Shown: positions 26,375 to 35,709, counted from the first letter of the stretch. The stretch is DNA of 64,000 nucleotides from Candidatus Proruminimicrobium quisquiliarum (GCA_018433245.1 JAHDRN010000009.1:182409-246408), one strand, 5' to 3'. The notes: generated from the sequence alone by a model not told the origin. Translations and numbers: made by a program.

Positions 26375-27400
26375 ATGACAGAATTTGTTTTGGATTTTGA
26401 ACGGCCCGTTATTGAACTTGAAAAGAAAATTTTAAGTTTAAAAGTATCGGCCGAACACAGTAAGATTGATTTCTCCGGCGAAATAGCCGACTTGGAAGAA
26501 AAAAAAGAAAAGCTGAAAAAAGAAATATACGGTTCGCTTACTTCATGGCAGAGAGTGCAGCTTGCAAGACACCCTAACAGACCGTATACGATGGATTATA
26601 TAAAAATAATCTGTGAAAATTTCGTTGAACTGCACGGTGACAGAGCTTACGGCGATGATATGGCTTTGGTTTGCGGACTTGCAGCGATTGACAATTCTCC
26701 GGTTGCCGTCATAGGCCACCAGAAAGGCAGAACCGTTCATGAAAATATGGAAAGAAATTTTGCCATGGCTCATCCGGAAGGATACAGAAAAGCCATGAGA
26801 CTTATGAAAACGGCCGAAAAATTCAACCGTCCTATAATTACGTTTATAGATACTTCCGGAGCATATCCCGGAATAGCGGCCGAAGAAAGAGGCCAGGCTG
26901 AGGCCATAGCCAGAAATTTAAGAGATATGTCTGTTTTAAAAGTGCCCGTAATAAGCATAGTCATAGGCGAAGGCGGCTCCGGCGGAGCGCTCGGCATAGG
27001 AGTCGCAAACAAAGTTTTAATGCTTGAAAATTCGTATTATTCCGTTATATCGCCGGAAGGCTGCGCGGCTATTTTATTCAGAGACGCCGCAAAAGCCAAA
27101 GAAGCGGCCGAGGCTCTTAAAATTACGGCAAAAGATCTTCTTAAAAATAAAGTCATAGACGAAATTATAAAAGAACCGGTAGGCGGCGCGCATATGGACG
27201 CCGTTGAGACTGCGATGAATATAAAAAGAGCGGTCAACAAATATCTCTCGGAATATTCAAAAATGTCAAAAGAAAATATTGCCCGCGACAGATACGAGAA
27301 ATTCAGGGCGATGGGAGTTTTTGAGGAAGAGATTGAAACAAAATCATTAAAAAAGCCGGTAAAAAATAAAAAAAATACTGTAAAAACAGGGAGGAAGTAA
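26375..27400 (+). CDS. accA: Acetyl-CoA carboxylase carboxyltransferase subunit alpha
   Basis: This 341-residue protein has the typical AccA motifs: [12 protein letters not shown] at the N-terminus, [26 protein letters not shown] and the crotonase-fold core [16 protein letters not shown] with [12 protein letters not shown]. It transfers the carboxyl group from carboxybiotin to acetyl-CoA, the committing step of fatty acid synthesis, together with AccD. A lysine-rich tail of about 25 residues goes beyond the usual end. A GAGGG ribosome binding site precedes the ATG. accD is not in this window. Confidence 0.95.
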   Translation: MTEFVLDFERPVIELEKKILSLKVSAEHSKIDFSGEIADLEEKKEKLKKEIYGSLTSWQRVQLARHPNRPYTMDYIKIICENFVELHGDRAYGDDMALVCGLAAIDNSPVAVIGHQKGRTVHENMERNFAMAHPEGYRKAMRLMKTAEKFNRPIITFIDTSGAYPGIAAEERGQAEAIARNLRDMSVLKVPVISIVIGEGGSGGALGIGVANKVLMLENSYYSVISPEGCAAILFRDAAKAKEAAEALKITAKDLLKNKVIDEIIKEPVGGAHMDAVETAMNIKRAVNKYLSEYSKMSKENIARDRYEKFRAMGVFEEEIETKSLKKPVKNKKNTVKTGRK

Positions 27401-27402
27401 AA

Positions 27403-28392
27403 ATGCCATTAGTACCTATGAGACAGATTTTAGAGGAAGCAAGAAAGAAAAATTACGGAGTCGGCGCTTACAACGTGAACAATATGGAACAGGTTCAGGC
27501 TATTATGGCCGCTGCTAAAGAAACGCAGTCGCCTGTAATCATTCAGGCAAGCAGAGGCGCATTAAAGTATTCTAATTTCACGTATTTGAAACATATCATG
27601 TTTGCCGCAGTTGAAGAAAATCCTGAAATTCCGATAGCTGTTCATCTTGACCACGGCAATTCGCTTGCCACCGTAAAAGAAGCCATATCGCTCGGATTTT
27701 CATCCGTTATGATAGACGGTTCTCTTATGGAAGACGGAAAAACTCCGTCGGATTACGCGTATAACGTTGCAGTTACAAAATCGGTTGTTGAATACGCCCA
27801 CAAGTTCGGAGTAACCGTTGAAGCCGAAATCGGAAGACTCGGCGGAATTGAAGACGGAGTCGGTTCCGGTTCAATTCATTTGACCGATCCTAAGGAAGCG
27901 AAAAAATTCGTTGAAGAAACCGGAGTTGACGCATTGGCTATCGCCATAGGAACTTCACACGGAGCGTATAAATTTAAAGGTTCAAAAGAACTTGCTTTTG
28001 ACGTTTTAAAAGAAGTAAGAAGTTTGATAGATATTCCTATAGTTCTTCACGGAGCATCTTCGGTTCCTCAGGAATTGATTGACGCCGTAAACAAATACGG
28101 AGGAAAGATGCCGGGAGCGACAGGCGTTCCTATGGAAAGCCTCAAAAAAGCCATACAGCTGGGAGTAACGAAAATAAATGTTGACACCGACGGAAGACTC
28201 GCAATTACCGCGGCAATCAGAAAAGTGTTTGCGGAAACCCCCGAGAAATTTGATCCGAGAGATTATTTAGGCCCTGCAAGAGAAGCTTTAAAAGGCGTAA
28301 TCGCCGGCAAGATGAGAGATTTCGGAACGACGGGACACAGCGGGGATTATAAGGGTATTTCTCTTGAAGAAATGAAGGCGTCTTACAAGTAG
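27403..28392 (+). CDS. fba: Class II fructose-bisphosphate aldolase
   Basis: This 329-residue protein has the class II aldolase zinc site: HLDHGNS at residues 81-87 with H81, D83 and H84. Further zinc and substrate-binding segments are EAEIGRLGG, IGTSHGAYKF, LHGASSVPQE and KINVDTDGRLA. It interconverts fructose 1,6-bisphosphate with dihydroxyacetone phosphate and glyceraldehyde 3-phosphate, linking glycolysis and gluconeogenesis. A strong GGGAGGA ribosome binding site lies before the ATG. Its start is 2 bases after the accA stop, an unusual operon partner. Confidence 0.93.
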   Translation: MPLVPMRQILEEARKKNYGVGAYNVNNMEQVQAIMAAAKETQSPVIIQASRGALKYSNFTYLKHIMFAAVEENPEIPIAVHLDHGNSLATVKEAISLGFSSVMIDGSLMEDGKTPSDYAYNVAVTKSVVEYAHKFGVTVEAEIGRLGGIEDGVGSGSIHLTDPKEAKKFVEETGVDALAIAIGTSHGAYKFKGSKELAFDVLKEVRSLIDIPIVLHGASSVPQELIDAVNKYGGKMPGATGVPMESLKKAIQLGVTKINVDTDGRLAITAAIRKVFAETPEKFDPRDYLGPAREALKGVIAGKMRDFGTTGHSGDYKGISLEEMKASYK

Positions 28393-28399
28393 AATCCTG

Positions 28400-28428
28400 T
28401 TGACAGAAAAAGATTAGTCTAGTATAAT
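28400..28428 (+). promoter_or_regulatory. Consensus sigma-70-type promoter
   Basis: TTGACA at 28400-28405 and TATAAT at 28423-28428 are exact consensus hexamers separated by 17 bases. The promoter lies 50 bases before the membrane protein gene at 28479, which is closed by a terminator at 28781. This is therefore a strong, apparently constitutive one-gene unit. Confidence 0.85.
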
Positions 28429-28478
28429 TACTCGTGTGCAGGAAAAAAGGCGTTGTTAAAATATAAAGGGAGGATAGC

Positions 28479-28766
28479 ATGGCAAAGTATGAAATAAAAG
28501 GTGTTGTCGTAAGTTCTTTATTTAAGAATTTCCCGGTAGTATTTGCATTGTTGGGAGCATTGATCGGTATTTTTACGTTCTTTATATTCCCGACGGAATT
28601 AGCGGCTAATCTCGGTTTCGGAGCAAAGCTGTTGTCTTGGTTGATCTTCATCGTTCTTTATACCCTGATAATGTCGGTAGGCGTAATCGCGGTTGCATGG
28701 ATTTATAATTTTATAGTCGGGAAAATCGGCAAAGGCGCAGTTTTGGAATTAGAACAAGCCGAATAA
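28479..28766 (+). CDS. Small membrane protein (DUF3566-like shape)
   Basis: This 95-residue protein has two long membrane helices (about residues 18-38 and 48-78). The pattern is similar to DUF3566 proteins, which also open with a short KYEIKxVxV-type strand and end with an amphipathic I-x-x-x-I-G-K-G-x-x-L-E-L-E stretch. The function is unknown. A GGGAGGA ribosome binding site, a consensus promoter and a downstream terminator mark it as a strongly expressed single-gene unit. Confidence 0.6.
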   Translation: MAKYEIKGVVVSSLFKNFPVVFALLGALIGIFTFFIFPTELAANLGFGAKLLSWLIFIVLYTLIMSVGVIAVAWIYNFIVGKIGKGAVLELEQAE

Positions 28767-28780
28767 TTTATCATATAAAC

Positions 28781-28824
28781 CGGTCTGCCGTATTTTTCAT
28801 GCGGCAGACCGAAGTTATTTTTTT
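28781..28824 (+). terminator. Rho-independent terminator or attenuator
   Basis: CGGTCTGCCG (28781-28790) pairs perfectly with CGGCAGACCG (28802-28811), and TAT/ATG-side pairs can extend the stem. A T-rich tail follows to 28824. It ends only 15 bases before the histidine kinase start codon, so it may also attenuate that gene. Confidence 0.85.
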
Positions 28825-28838
28825 GTAAAAGGGTATTT

Positions 28839-30275
28839 TTGATGAGTCTGAGATTTAAGTTTACCCTGTACGTTTCAATCCTTTTATTGTTGGTCATCAT
28901 AGGCGTTTCATATAACATATACGTAACCCAGAAAAATTTTCTTACGCACCAGTTTTCGCAAACAAGAGAAAAAACACTTACAAGTTTCGTTTCAATGTGC
29001 AACGAGGCGTTGAAATTAAAAGACGAATTGCAGGTATATAACGCGATTGAGCTTTTGATTAAAACATATAATCCCGCCGTAGTTTATGCCGGATATGTTA
29101 ACGCCAATAACGTCAATATGTACCTTTCAAGAGATAATAATAAAAATATTGATTCGGAATTTAAACAGAGAATAAAAAAAGTAAGAACGGAATATTCCGA
29201 ATATTATTATTCTTTAAGCGGCGAAAAAATTTACGAATCTTCGGTCCCGTTAAAAATTGACGGTGAAAATATCGGTACGTTTGTCGTCGGTTTTTCACAG
29301 GACCAGATGGAAAAACAAATAAAAATCGGCATTTCTAAAATGACCTCTCAGATAAAAATCGTTTCATACGTGGCGATTATAATAGGGATTCTTTTGGCAA
29401 ATTTTCTGGGATATACTTTTACAAAACCGTTAAAATTGCTGACCGAAGCGTCGGAACAGATAGCAAAAGGCAATCTTGACGTGGAACTTAAATTAAAAAG
29501 AAAAGACGAAATAGGAGTTTTATTCAATACGTTTAACAATATGGCAAAACAGGTAAAAGAACTTGATTCCATGAAGGACAGTTTTGTTTCAAGCGTCTCG
29601 CACGAGCTGAGATCGCCGTTATCCGCCATAGACGGCTACTGCGATTTGCTTATAGACGGACTAAAACAGGGGCATCCTCCGGAACAGCAGTTAAAAGGGC
29701 TGCATATAATAAAACAGGCCACGGTAAGGCTTACGAATTTTATAAACAACATTCTTGATTTGGCTAAAATTAAAGCCGACAAACTGGAAATCAGAAAATC
29801 CGATACGGATATAGTGGCCGTTATTTCGGAAATAGTGTCTTTGTTTCAGCCGCTTGCCGTGCAGCAGAAAAAAACGATAAGTTTGGATATAGTTTTCAAA
29901 ACGGCGATAATAATAAGCGCCGATTCCGAAAAGCTCAAGCAGGTTATAACCAATCTTGTCAGCAACGCCATGAAATTTACGAAAGAAAACGGCAATATTA
30001 CTCTGAAAGTTTTGGAAAATTCCGCCGGATACGGAGACGGATATGTTGAAATATGGGTCAAAGACGACGGAATAGGAATTCCAAAATATCAGGTTGATAT
30101 GGTTTTTGAAAAATTTTTTCAGGTACAGGACGGACAGTTTAAGCGGCCTAAAGGCACTGGGCTCGGGCTTACGATAGTCGCGGAAATGATAAAATTACAT
30201 AAAGGATACGTTTGGGCCGAAAGCGATTTGGGATGCGGAACCACATTTAAATTCGTTCTGCCAAAACAATTATGA
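28839..30275 (+). CDS. Membrane sensor histidine kinase
   Basis: This 478-residue kinase has TM1 (about residues 5-25), a periplasmic sensor region (30-165), TM2 (about 170-190) and a HAMP domain (190-245). A HisKA dimerisation domain follows with the phospho-accepting H in SVSHELRSPLSAIDGY, and the HATPase domain has N, DDGIGIP and GTGLGLTI boxes. It would phosphorylate the regulator encoded directly downstream, whose start overlaps its stop (ATGA). The signal is unknown. An AAAAGGG ribosome binding site lies between the upstream hairpin and the ATG. Confidence 0.9.
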   Translation: MMSLRFKFTLYVSILLLLVIIGVSYNIYVTQKNFLTHQFSQTREKTLTSFVSMCNEALKLKDELQVYNAIELLIKTYNPAVVYAGYVNANNVNMYLSRDNNKNIDSEFKQRIKKVRTEYSEYYYSLSGEKIYESSVPLKIDGENIGTFVVGFSQDQMEKQIKIGISKMTSQIKIVSYVAIIIGILLANFLGYTFTKPLKLLTEASEQIAKGNLDVELKLKRKDEIGVLFNTFNNMAKQVKELDSMKDSFVSSVSHELRSPLSAIDGYCDLLIDGLKQGHPPEQQLKGLHIIKQATVRLTNFINNILDLAKIKADKLEIRKSDTDIVAVISEIVSLFQPLAVQQKKTISLDIVFKTAIIISADSEKLKQVITNLVSNAMKFTKENGNITLKVLENSAGYGDGYVEIWVKDDGIGIPKYQVDMVFEKFFQVQDGQFKRPKGTGLGLTIVAEMIKLHKGYVWAESDLGCGTTFKFVLPKQL

Positions 30276-31204
30276 CAAAAATTTTAGTAATAGACGATGA
30301 ACCTTTTTTAAAAGAAATGCTGTATGATATATTCACTATGGCAGGCTATGAGGTAGTTACGGCGGAAAACGGCAAAGAGGGATTGGATAAAATATATAGT
30401 GAGAATCCTGATTTTGTTCTTTTAGATTGTTCAATGCCGATAATGGACGGATTTGAAGTATTGGCGATTATCAGAAAAGAAGCCAGATTTGTTAATCTGC
30501 CGGTGATAATGCTTACTGCTTTGGCGGGAGACACCGAGCAGATTAAGGGACTGAGCCTGGGAGTTGACGATTATATAACAAAACCGTTTAAATCTTCGGT
30601 TCTTCTTACAAAAGTAAAAAATATTCTGGAAAGAAAAAAACAGAGTTTGGACGTTAATCCGTTGACGTCGCTTCCCGGAAATGTTTCAATACAAAAATAC
30701 GTGGAATCAAAGATAAGCGGCAAAAGCGATTTTGCGATACTGTACTTTGATCTGTCAAATTTTAAAAGTTTTAACGATAAATACGGTTTTTTCGCGGGCG
30801 ACAACGTAATAAGATTTACGGCCGGCGTTTTAGAAAAAGCCGTAAAAGAATTTGCCAAAAGCGACAGTTTTATAGGGCATATCGGCGGAGACGATTTTGT
30901 GATAATATCTCCGATAGATTTAAGCATCCCGATAGCCGAAAAAGTAATAGCATTATTTGATTTAGGCATTAAGGATTTTTACAACAAAGAGGATATAGAA
31001 AAAGGTTATATCGTTTCAATTGACAGAAACGACAATATACAAAAATTTCCGATAATGTCGGTATCAATAAGTATTATCGCCACAAACATCGCCGATATCG
31101 TTGACTTTGAAGATGTGGCGCAGAGAGCTTCCGAACTTAAGAAAATGGCCAAGAAAAATAATAAAAGCTCTTATGTTTTTGAACGCAGGAAATACGGCAG
31201 ATAA
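30272..31204 (+). CDS. Response regulator with degenerate GGDEF domain
   Basis: This 310-residue protein has a receiver domain (residues 1-122, phospho-acceptor D52 in VLLDCSMPIMDG, and the conserved K in TKPFK). It is followed by a GGDEF-like domain (140-300). The signature reads GGDDF in place of GGDEF/GGEEF, and the substrate-binding stretch DLSNFKSFNDKYGFFAGD is well kept. Diguanylate cyclase activity is therefore possible but unproven. It overlaps the upstream kinase gene by 4 bases, indicating a cognate pair. Confidence 0.82.
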   Translation: MTKILVIDDEPFLKEMLYDIFTMAGYEVVTAENGKEGLDKIYSENPDFVLLDCSMPIMDGFEVLAIIRKEARFVNLPVIMLTALAGDTEQIKGLSLGVDDYITKPFKSSVLLTKVKNILERKKQSLDVNPLTSLPGNVSIQKYVESKISGKSDFAILYFDLSNFKSFNDKYGFFAGDNVIRFTAGVLEKAVKEFAKSDSFIGHIGGDDFVIISPIDLSIPIAEKVIALFDLGIKDFYNKEDIEKGYIVSIDRNDNIQKFPIMSVSISIIATNIADIVDFEDVAQRASELKKMAKKNNKSSYVFERRKYGR

Positions 31205-31228
31205 AATTCTATTATGCGAGGTTGCAAA

Positions 31229-31927
31229 ATGATAGAAAATAATAAAATAGTTATAGTGGACGACGAAGAAGAAATCAGGGAACTTGTCGCCGACGTTCTT
31301 GAAGCCGATAATTTTAAAGTTATAAAATGCGCCGATACCGACGAAGGATATAAAAGAATTTTAAAATCGAAACCGGATCTTGTGATTCTTGACGTAAAAA
31401 TGCCGCAGATAGGCGGCATAGAATTATGCAGGTTGCTGCGTTCTGATCCGTCTACGAAAAACATTCCGGTCATAATGCTTACGGTTGAATCTACCGAAAC
31501 CGATAAAGTTATAGGTCTTGGCGTCGGAGCAGATGATTACATCACAAAACCTTTCAGCAATAAGGAATTAGTCGCAAGAATAAAAGCGCTGCTCAGACGA
31601 GTTTCAAGAAAACAAGAATCAAACTCCATTAAAACCGACGGGCTTACAATGAATCTGGACGCAAGAACCGTAATACTCAACTCAAAAGAAATAAAATTAA
31701 GGCCGAAAGAATTTGATTTGCTGCATATGTTTTTAATAAAACCGAATATAGTTCTTTCAAGGGATTTTATTCTGGAAAACGTTTTTGAATACAATGTCGC
31801 CGTTACAACAAGAACGATAGACACGCACATTAAAAATTTGAGACAGGCTCTGGGAGAATGGGGCGATAAAATAGTTACAATTTTCGGAAGAGGTTTTAAA
31901 TTTGTTCCCGGCGTAAGAAAAAAATAA
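31229..31927 (+). CDS. OmpR/PhoB-type response regulator
   Basis: The start is set at the ATG at 31229 because GCGAGG lies 5-10 bases before it; an ATG at 31214 overlaps that site. The 232-residue protein has a receiver domain (phospho-acceptor D55 in LVILDVKMPQ, K in ITKPFSN). A C-terminal winged-helix DNA-binding domain follows (LRPKEFDLLHMFLIKPNIVLSRDFIL, then TIDTHIKNLRQAL and the wing with GRGFKF). It follows the GGDEF regulator by 24 bases and may share the same kinase. Its target operator is not evident. Confidence 0.9.
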   Translation: MIENNKIVIVDDEEEIRELVADVLEADNFKVIKCADTDEGYKRILKSKPDLVILDVKMPQIGGIELCRLLRSDPSTKNIPVIMLTVESTETDKVIGLGVGADDYITKPFSNKELVARIKALLRRVSRKQESNSIKTDGLTMNLDARTVILNSKEIKLRPKEFDLLHMFLIKPNIVLSRDFILENVFEYNVAVTTRTIDTHIKNLRQALGEWGDKIVTIFGRGFKFVPGVRKK

Positions 31928-31934
31928 AAAAGTT

Positions 31935-31943
31935 TGATATAAT
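31935..31943 (+). promoter_or_regulatory. Extended -10 promoter for the PorV-TPR gene
   Basis: TGATATAAT is an extended -10 element located 20 bases before the ATG at 31964. An AAAAAGGG ribosome binding site follows. No good -35 box is present, which is usual for TGN-type promoters. Confidence 0.55.
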
Positions 31944-31963
31944 TTAAAAAAGGGTCTATCAAT

Positions 31964-34102
31964 ATGATAATAAAAAAAACGGCAGCAATAATTTTAACGG
32001 CAGGTTTACTTTTCGCTAACACCGGCGCTTACGCAAGTTCAATCATTTACGCGTTAAATCCCGATCCGGTTTCCTGCGCGATGGCTGACGCCGGAGTCGC
32101 TCTTATTTCAAACGTTATGACTGGAACGATAATCAACCCCGCTTCAACCGTAGGTCTTTACAGAACCGTCGCTTCGGTCGGCGGCTCCAATATTACCGGA
32201 GACATACAGTATAATTTCGCCTCAATAGGATTTGCGACAAGCATAGGTATTTTCGGAGCGTCATTGATGTATGTTGATTACAATACCGATAAATACTACG
32301 ACAATGCAGGAACCCCAATCATCGGTATGGGTAAAACAACCGATATGGGAGCAATTCTTACGTATGCGCTTCCTATCAGAAAATATCTTCCTGTGTTTAT
32401 AGATAACGGCGGAGTAGGTATTAATTTCAAAATTATGAGAAGTACATTGGCAGATTATATATCCGAAACATTGGCAGTTGATATCGGAGGTATTTTAACA
32501 GTTCCTAAAATGAGAAATTTTACTGTTGGTTTTGCTTTAAAAAATTTAGGGACATCAGAAAAATTTGTTAAAACACCTTCAGAATTACCGCAAATGATGA
32601 CAGTCGGTTTGGGATACAGCAATCTTAATTTTTATAATTTAAAACTGGCTTTTGATTTTACCGACCAGAAAATTTACGAAGATTTTACATCTTTGGGTTT
32701 TGCGATAAGCCCTGTTTATTTTATGACATTAAGAGCAGGCGTCAAATTAGGCGGAGACTCTTTGTTGAACAATACAAGAATGGGTATCGGCTTACAATTC
32801 CAGACCGTAACTTTTGACTATGCGTTTATTCCGTCTTTGGATTTAAATGCAACCCACAGTTTTAATTTAAGTTTTGCTTTCGGTTCTTTTTCAAACCAGA
32901 GAGCGGCTTACGAATATTATTTGAACGAGCATTTCAGGCAGGCGCAGGCAAATTTTTACGCGAAAGATTTTGTAAAGGCAAGACAGCAGTTTGACGATAT
33001 TCTTTCCGTTTATCCCGACCACAGGCCTTCGCAGGAATATTTAAAGAAAACTATAGACGAACTTGAAAAAATAGACGACTATAATTTTTCAATAGTAAAC
33101 AAATATATGAAAAAGGCCAATAAAGCCAGAGAAGCGAACAACATCGTAAAAGCCGACAAATATTACAGAAAAGTTTTGGCTCTTGATCCGGAGAACAGAG
33201 TCGCAAAATCAGCAATAGAAGATATTGAAACCGCGACAAACGACGTCAAAGCTCTGCAGGATAGAGACATCAACAGCGACAGAATCGTTTATCTGTGGGG
33301 AAGATACCAGAAATTCTATAAAAAAGGAGATTTGGTCAGAGCGAAGAACTCTTTAAAATATTTGCTGGATATAGATCCGCAAAATGCACTTGCAAAAGAA
33401 AAAATGGTTGACGTTGATAACCAGCTGTCAAAAATTGCATCCGATAAGGCAAATGATATTTATGATCAGGCTATGAAATATTATAATAAAGGCAATTATG
33501 AAGAGGCCATAAAATATTTTGAAGCGGTTGTCGTAGCCGCTCCTCACAGGCTTGACGTAAGGCAGCTTATAGATAAATCCGAACAGAATATTCAGGAGAT
33601 AGCGGAATACAAAAGGCTGACGGCTTTGGAAAAAGAACAGGACAAAGTCAGAGGCAAACTTGTAGGCTATTTTGAAGACGGTCTTAAAAATTATGAAAAG
33701 GGAAGATATGAATCCGCGGTTGAATATTTTAAAAAGGCAAAGGAAATCGCTGAAAAATACGAATTTACCGAATATTATAAAAACGCAAACAATTATATAT
33801 CAAAGATGAGTTTCAGCCTTTCTGAAGAATATTATAAAAAAGGATTTAACGCTTTCAGAGAAAACGAATTTGAAAAAGCGGCGCAGTTCTATAAAAAATC
33901 GCTGGAATATAATCCCGGCAACACTTCGGCGACGTTTGAACTTGAAAGAGTCGCAGAGTCCGTAGCCCAGAAATATTATGAAGAGGGAATGAACGCATAC
34001 AGCAGCAACGATATGGAAAAAGCCAGAGAATACTTAAGAAAAGCGTTATATTATAAACCTGACAAAGCCGAAGCAAAAAGGGCTCTTGACAGAATCAGAT
34101 AG
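31964..34102 (+). CDS. PorV/UPF0164-like outer-membrane barrel fused to TPR repeats
   Basis: This 712-residue protein has a signal peptide (about residues 1-25), then a barrel-like domain to about residue 315 (SCAMADAGVALIS, IINPAST, VGINFKIMRS, FTVGFALKNLG, FDYAFIPSLDLNATHSFNLSFAFG). That domain resembles PorV/PorQ/UPF0164 proteins. The rest (about 320-712) is a run of at least seven tetratricopeptide repeats with A-x-x-x-Y-x-x-G-x-(Y/F)-E-x-A patterns. The TPR part would face the periplasm and bind partner proteins, with the barrel in the outer membrane. The 34135 gene follows by 32 bases. Confidence 0.72.
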   Translation: MIIKKTAAIILTAGLLFANTGAYASSIIYALNPDPVSCAMADAGVALISNVMTGTIINPASTVGLYRTVASVGGSNITGDIQYNFASIGFATSIGIFGASLMYVDYNTDKYYDNAGTPIIGMGKTTDMGAILTYALPIRKYLPVFIDNGGVGINFKIMRSTLADYISETLAVDIGGILTVPKMRNFTVGFALKNLGTSEKFVKTPSELPQMMTVGLGYSNLNFYNLKLAFDFTDQKIYEDFTSLGFAISPVYFMTLRAGVKLGGDSLLNNTRMGIGLQFQTVTFDYAFIPSLDLNATHSFNLSFAFGSFSNQRAAYEYYLNEHFRQAQANFYAKDFVKARQQFDDILSVYPDHRPSQEYLKKTIDELEKIDDYNFSIVNKYMKKANKAREANNIVKADKYYRKVLALDPENRVAKSAIEDIETATNDVKALQDRDINSDRIVYLWGRYQKFYKKGDLVRAKNSLKYLLDIDPQNALAKEKMVDVDNQLSKIASDKANDIYDQAMKYYNKGNYEEAIKYFEAVVVAAPHRLDVRQLIDKSEQNIQEIAEYKRLTALEKEQDKVRGKLVGYFEDGLKNYEKGRYESAVEYFKKAKEIAEKYEFTEYYKNANNYISKMSFSLSEEYYKKGFNAFRENEFEKAAQFYKKSLEYNPGNTSATFELERVAESVAQKYYEEGMNAYSSNDMEKAREYLRKALYYKPDKAEAKRALDRIR

Positions 34103-34134
34103 CCGTAAAATTTGTTTAATCTTATATTTATAAA

Positions 34135-34569
34135 ATGAAAAAAATAAACTTAATTTTAATTTTGATTTTTTTGACGTCTGCCGTTTTGACGGCCGAAATA
34201 AAAGTTTTTCCAAATCCCTGGATACCGGAATCGGGTCAGTCTCTTACCGCAACCGGAGACACGAAAAAACACGGCAGTCTTGATACGGACGGATGGATTA
34301 AATTTGAATTTATCGGCGATGACGAATCGGCGGTGTCCGGCGAACTTGTTATATATGATGTTTTGGGAAATCTTGTCAGAAGAAAGGCATGGTCGCTGCC
34401 TGAAATTGTTCCGCTGCCAAACACAAACACAAGCGAGGATAGATACCATACGATTCATTGGGACGGGAAAGATAACGGATATAATTTTGTTTCAAGCGGC
34501 GTTTATATCTGGATTATTTATATTGACGGCGGAAAGAAACATAACGGCAAAATTGTCGTCGTCCGTTAG
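34135..34569 (+). CDS. Secreted protein with FlgD-like Ig domain
   Basis: This 144-residue protein has a signal peptide (MKKINLILILIFLTSAVLTA) and a single FlgD-type immunoglobulin-like domain. The domain ends with the typical IHWDGKDNGYNFVSSGVYIWIIYIDGG pattern. In other phyla such domains act as C-terminal sorting or adhesive modules of surface proteins; here the domain stands almost alone. It probably shares a transcript with the PorV-TPR gene. The stop is directly adjacent to the stop of the convergent glycosyltransferase gene with no base between them. Confidence 0.65.
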   Translation: MKKINLILILIFLTSAVLTAEIKVFPNPWIPESGQSLTATGDTKKHGSLDTDGWIKFEFIGDDESAVSGELVIYDVLGNLVRRKAWSLPEIVPLPNTNTSEDRYHTIHWDGKDNGYNFVSSGVYIWIIYIDGGKKHNGKIVVVR

Positions 34570-35709
34570 TTAAAATCCGGTTAATTCGCGGTACAAATTC
34601 TCGTGCTGTTTGATCATATAATCAATTCCGAAAGTTTCATCTATCGTCTCTTTCGCGTTTTTGCTCATCTTATCTTTTATCTCTGGATTTTTTGCCAGAA
34701 ACAAAATCTTTGCCGCGATATCTTCAGGGACGTAAGGTTTTACCAAAAATCCGTTTACTCCATCTTTTACGATTTCACGCTGTCCGTCAACGTCGTTTAC
34801 CACCGGAACAAGCCCGCATGCCATCGCTTCTATTGTTGAAATAGGCAGACCTTCCCATAAAGAAGTCATTGCAAAAAAATCGCTGGAATTTAAAATATTT
34901 GAAATGTCCCTGCGCCATCCCAGAAGAATTACTCTGTTTTCAAGACCGTACGTTGCTATCAATCGTTCAAGTTTGGGTCTTTCGTCTCCGTCTCCGGTAA
35001 TGATAAATTTAAAAGAGGGATCTTTTTTGAAAACGATGTTTGCCGTTTTAATGAAATCAGGCAGGTTTTTCTGCGGTTTAAAAGGGCCTATCGTCGTTAC
35101 AATTTTGTCGGTTTCTTCCAATCCGAGCTCTTTTTTTAATAAAGGCGCATGATTTAAATTTTTAAAGTTTTCAATATCAATTCCAAGCCGTATATAACGG
35201 TACTTTTTTTCTTTCCCGATTTTATAAAAAAGCCCTTTTTTAATATTTTCCGTGCTTACCGGAATTAAAACCGTTGAAACGGCGGCGCACAGTTTCTCAA
35301 GATATATATATAAATTTTTTTTAAAAAAAGACTGAGTACCGTTAAAAGGAAATCCGTGTATCGTATGTATTATTGTTTTTATTCCTGCCGCAAAAGCCGT
35401 AATTCTGCCCAGAATCCCCGCTTTTGACGAATGAGTGTGCACAATATCGGGCTTTTCTTTTTTTAAAATTTTATATATTTCAATTCCCGCCTTAAAATCT
35501 TTTAAAGGATTTATTTCGCGTATTAAATCTTTTATAAAATAAACTTTTACGGCACCGGACGTTTCGTCGTCCAGTATTCCGCCCATTCCGCATATCATGA
35601 AAAATTCAAATTTATCTTTATCGGTCTTTTTGCACAAATCTATCGCGACTTTCTGCGCGCCGCCGAGTTCAAGTTTTGTTACGATAATGCATACCTTTAT
35701 TTTATTCAT
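34570..35709 (-). CDS. GT4 family glycosyltransferase
   Basis: This 379-residue glycosyltransferase has the GT-B architecture: LELGGAQKVAIDL at the N-terminus, HTHSSKAGILGRI, TIGPFKPQKNLPDFI, LLGWRRD and the C-terminal donor-binding motif SLWEGLPISTIEAMACGLVPVV. It would transfer a sugar from a nucleotide donor with retention of configuration, on a lipid-linked or surface glycan. Its start overlaps the mutase-like gene by 4 bases, and it is the last gene of a long minus-strand run. Confidence 0.9.
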   Translation of the reverse strand: MNKIKVCIIVTKLELGGAQKVAIDLCKKTDKDKFEFFMICGMGGILDDETSGAVKVYFIKDLIREINPLKDFKAGIEIYKILKKEKPDIVHTHSSKAGILGRITAFAAGIKTIIHTIHGFPFNGTQSFFKKNLYIYLEKLCAAVSTVLIPVSTENIKKGLFYKIGKEKKYRYIRLGIDIENFKNLNHAPLLKKELGLEETDKIVTTIGPFKPQKNLPDFIKTANIVFKKDPSFKFIITGDGDERPKLERLIATYGLENRVILLGWRRDISNILNSSDFFAMTSLWEGLPISTIEAMACGLVPVVNDVDGQREIVKDGVNGFLVKPYVPEDIAAKILFLAKNPEIKDKMSKNAKETIDETFGIDYMIKQHENLYRELTGF

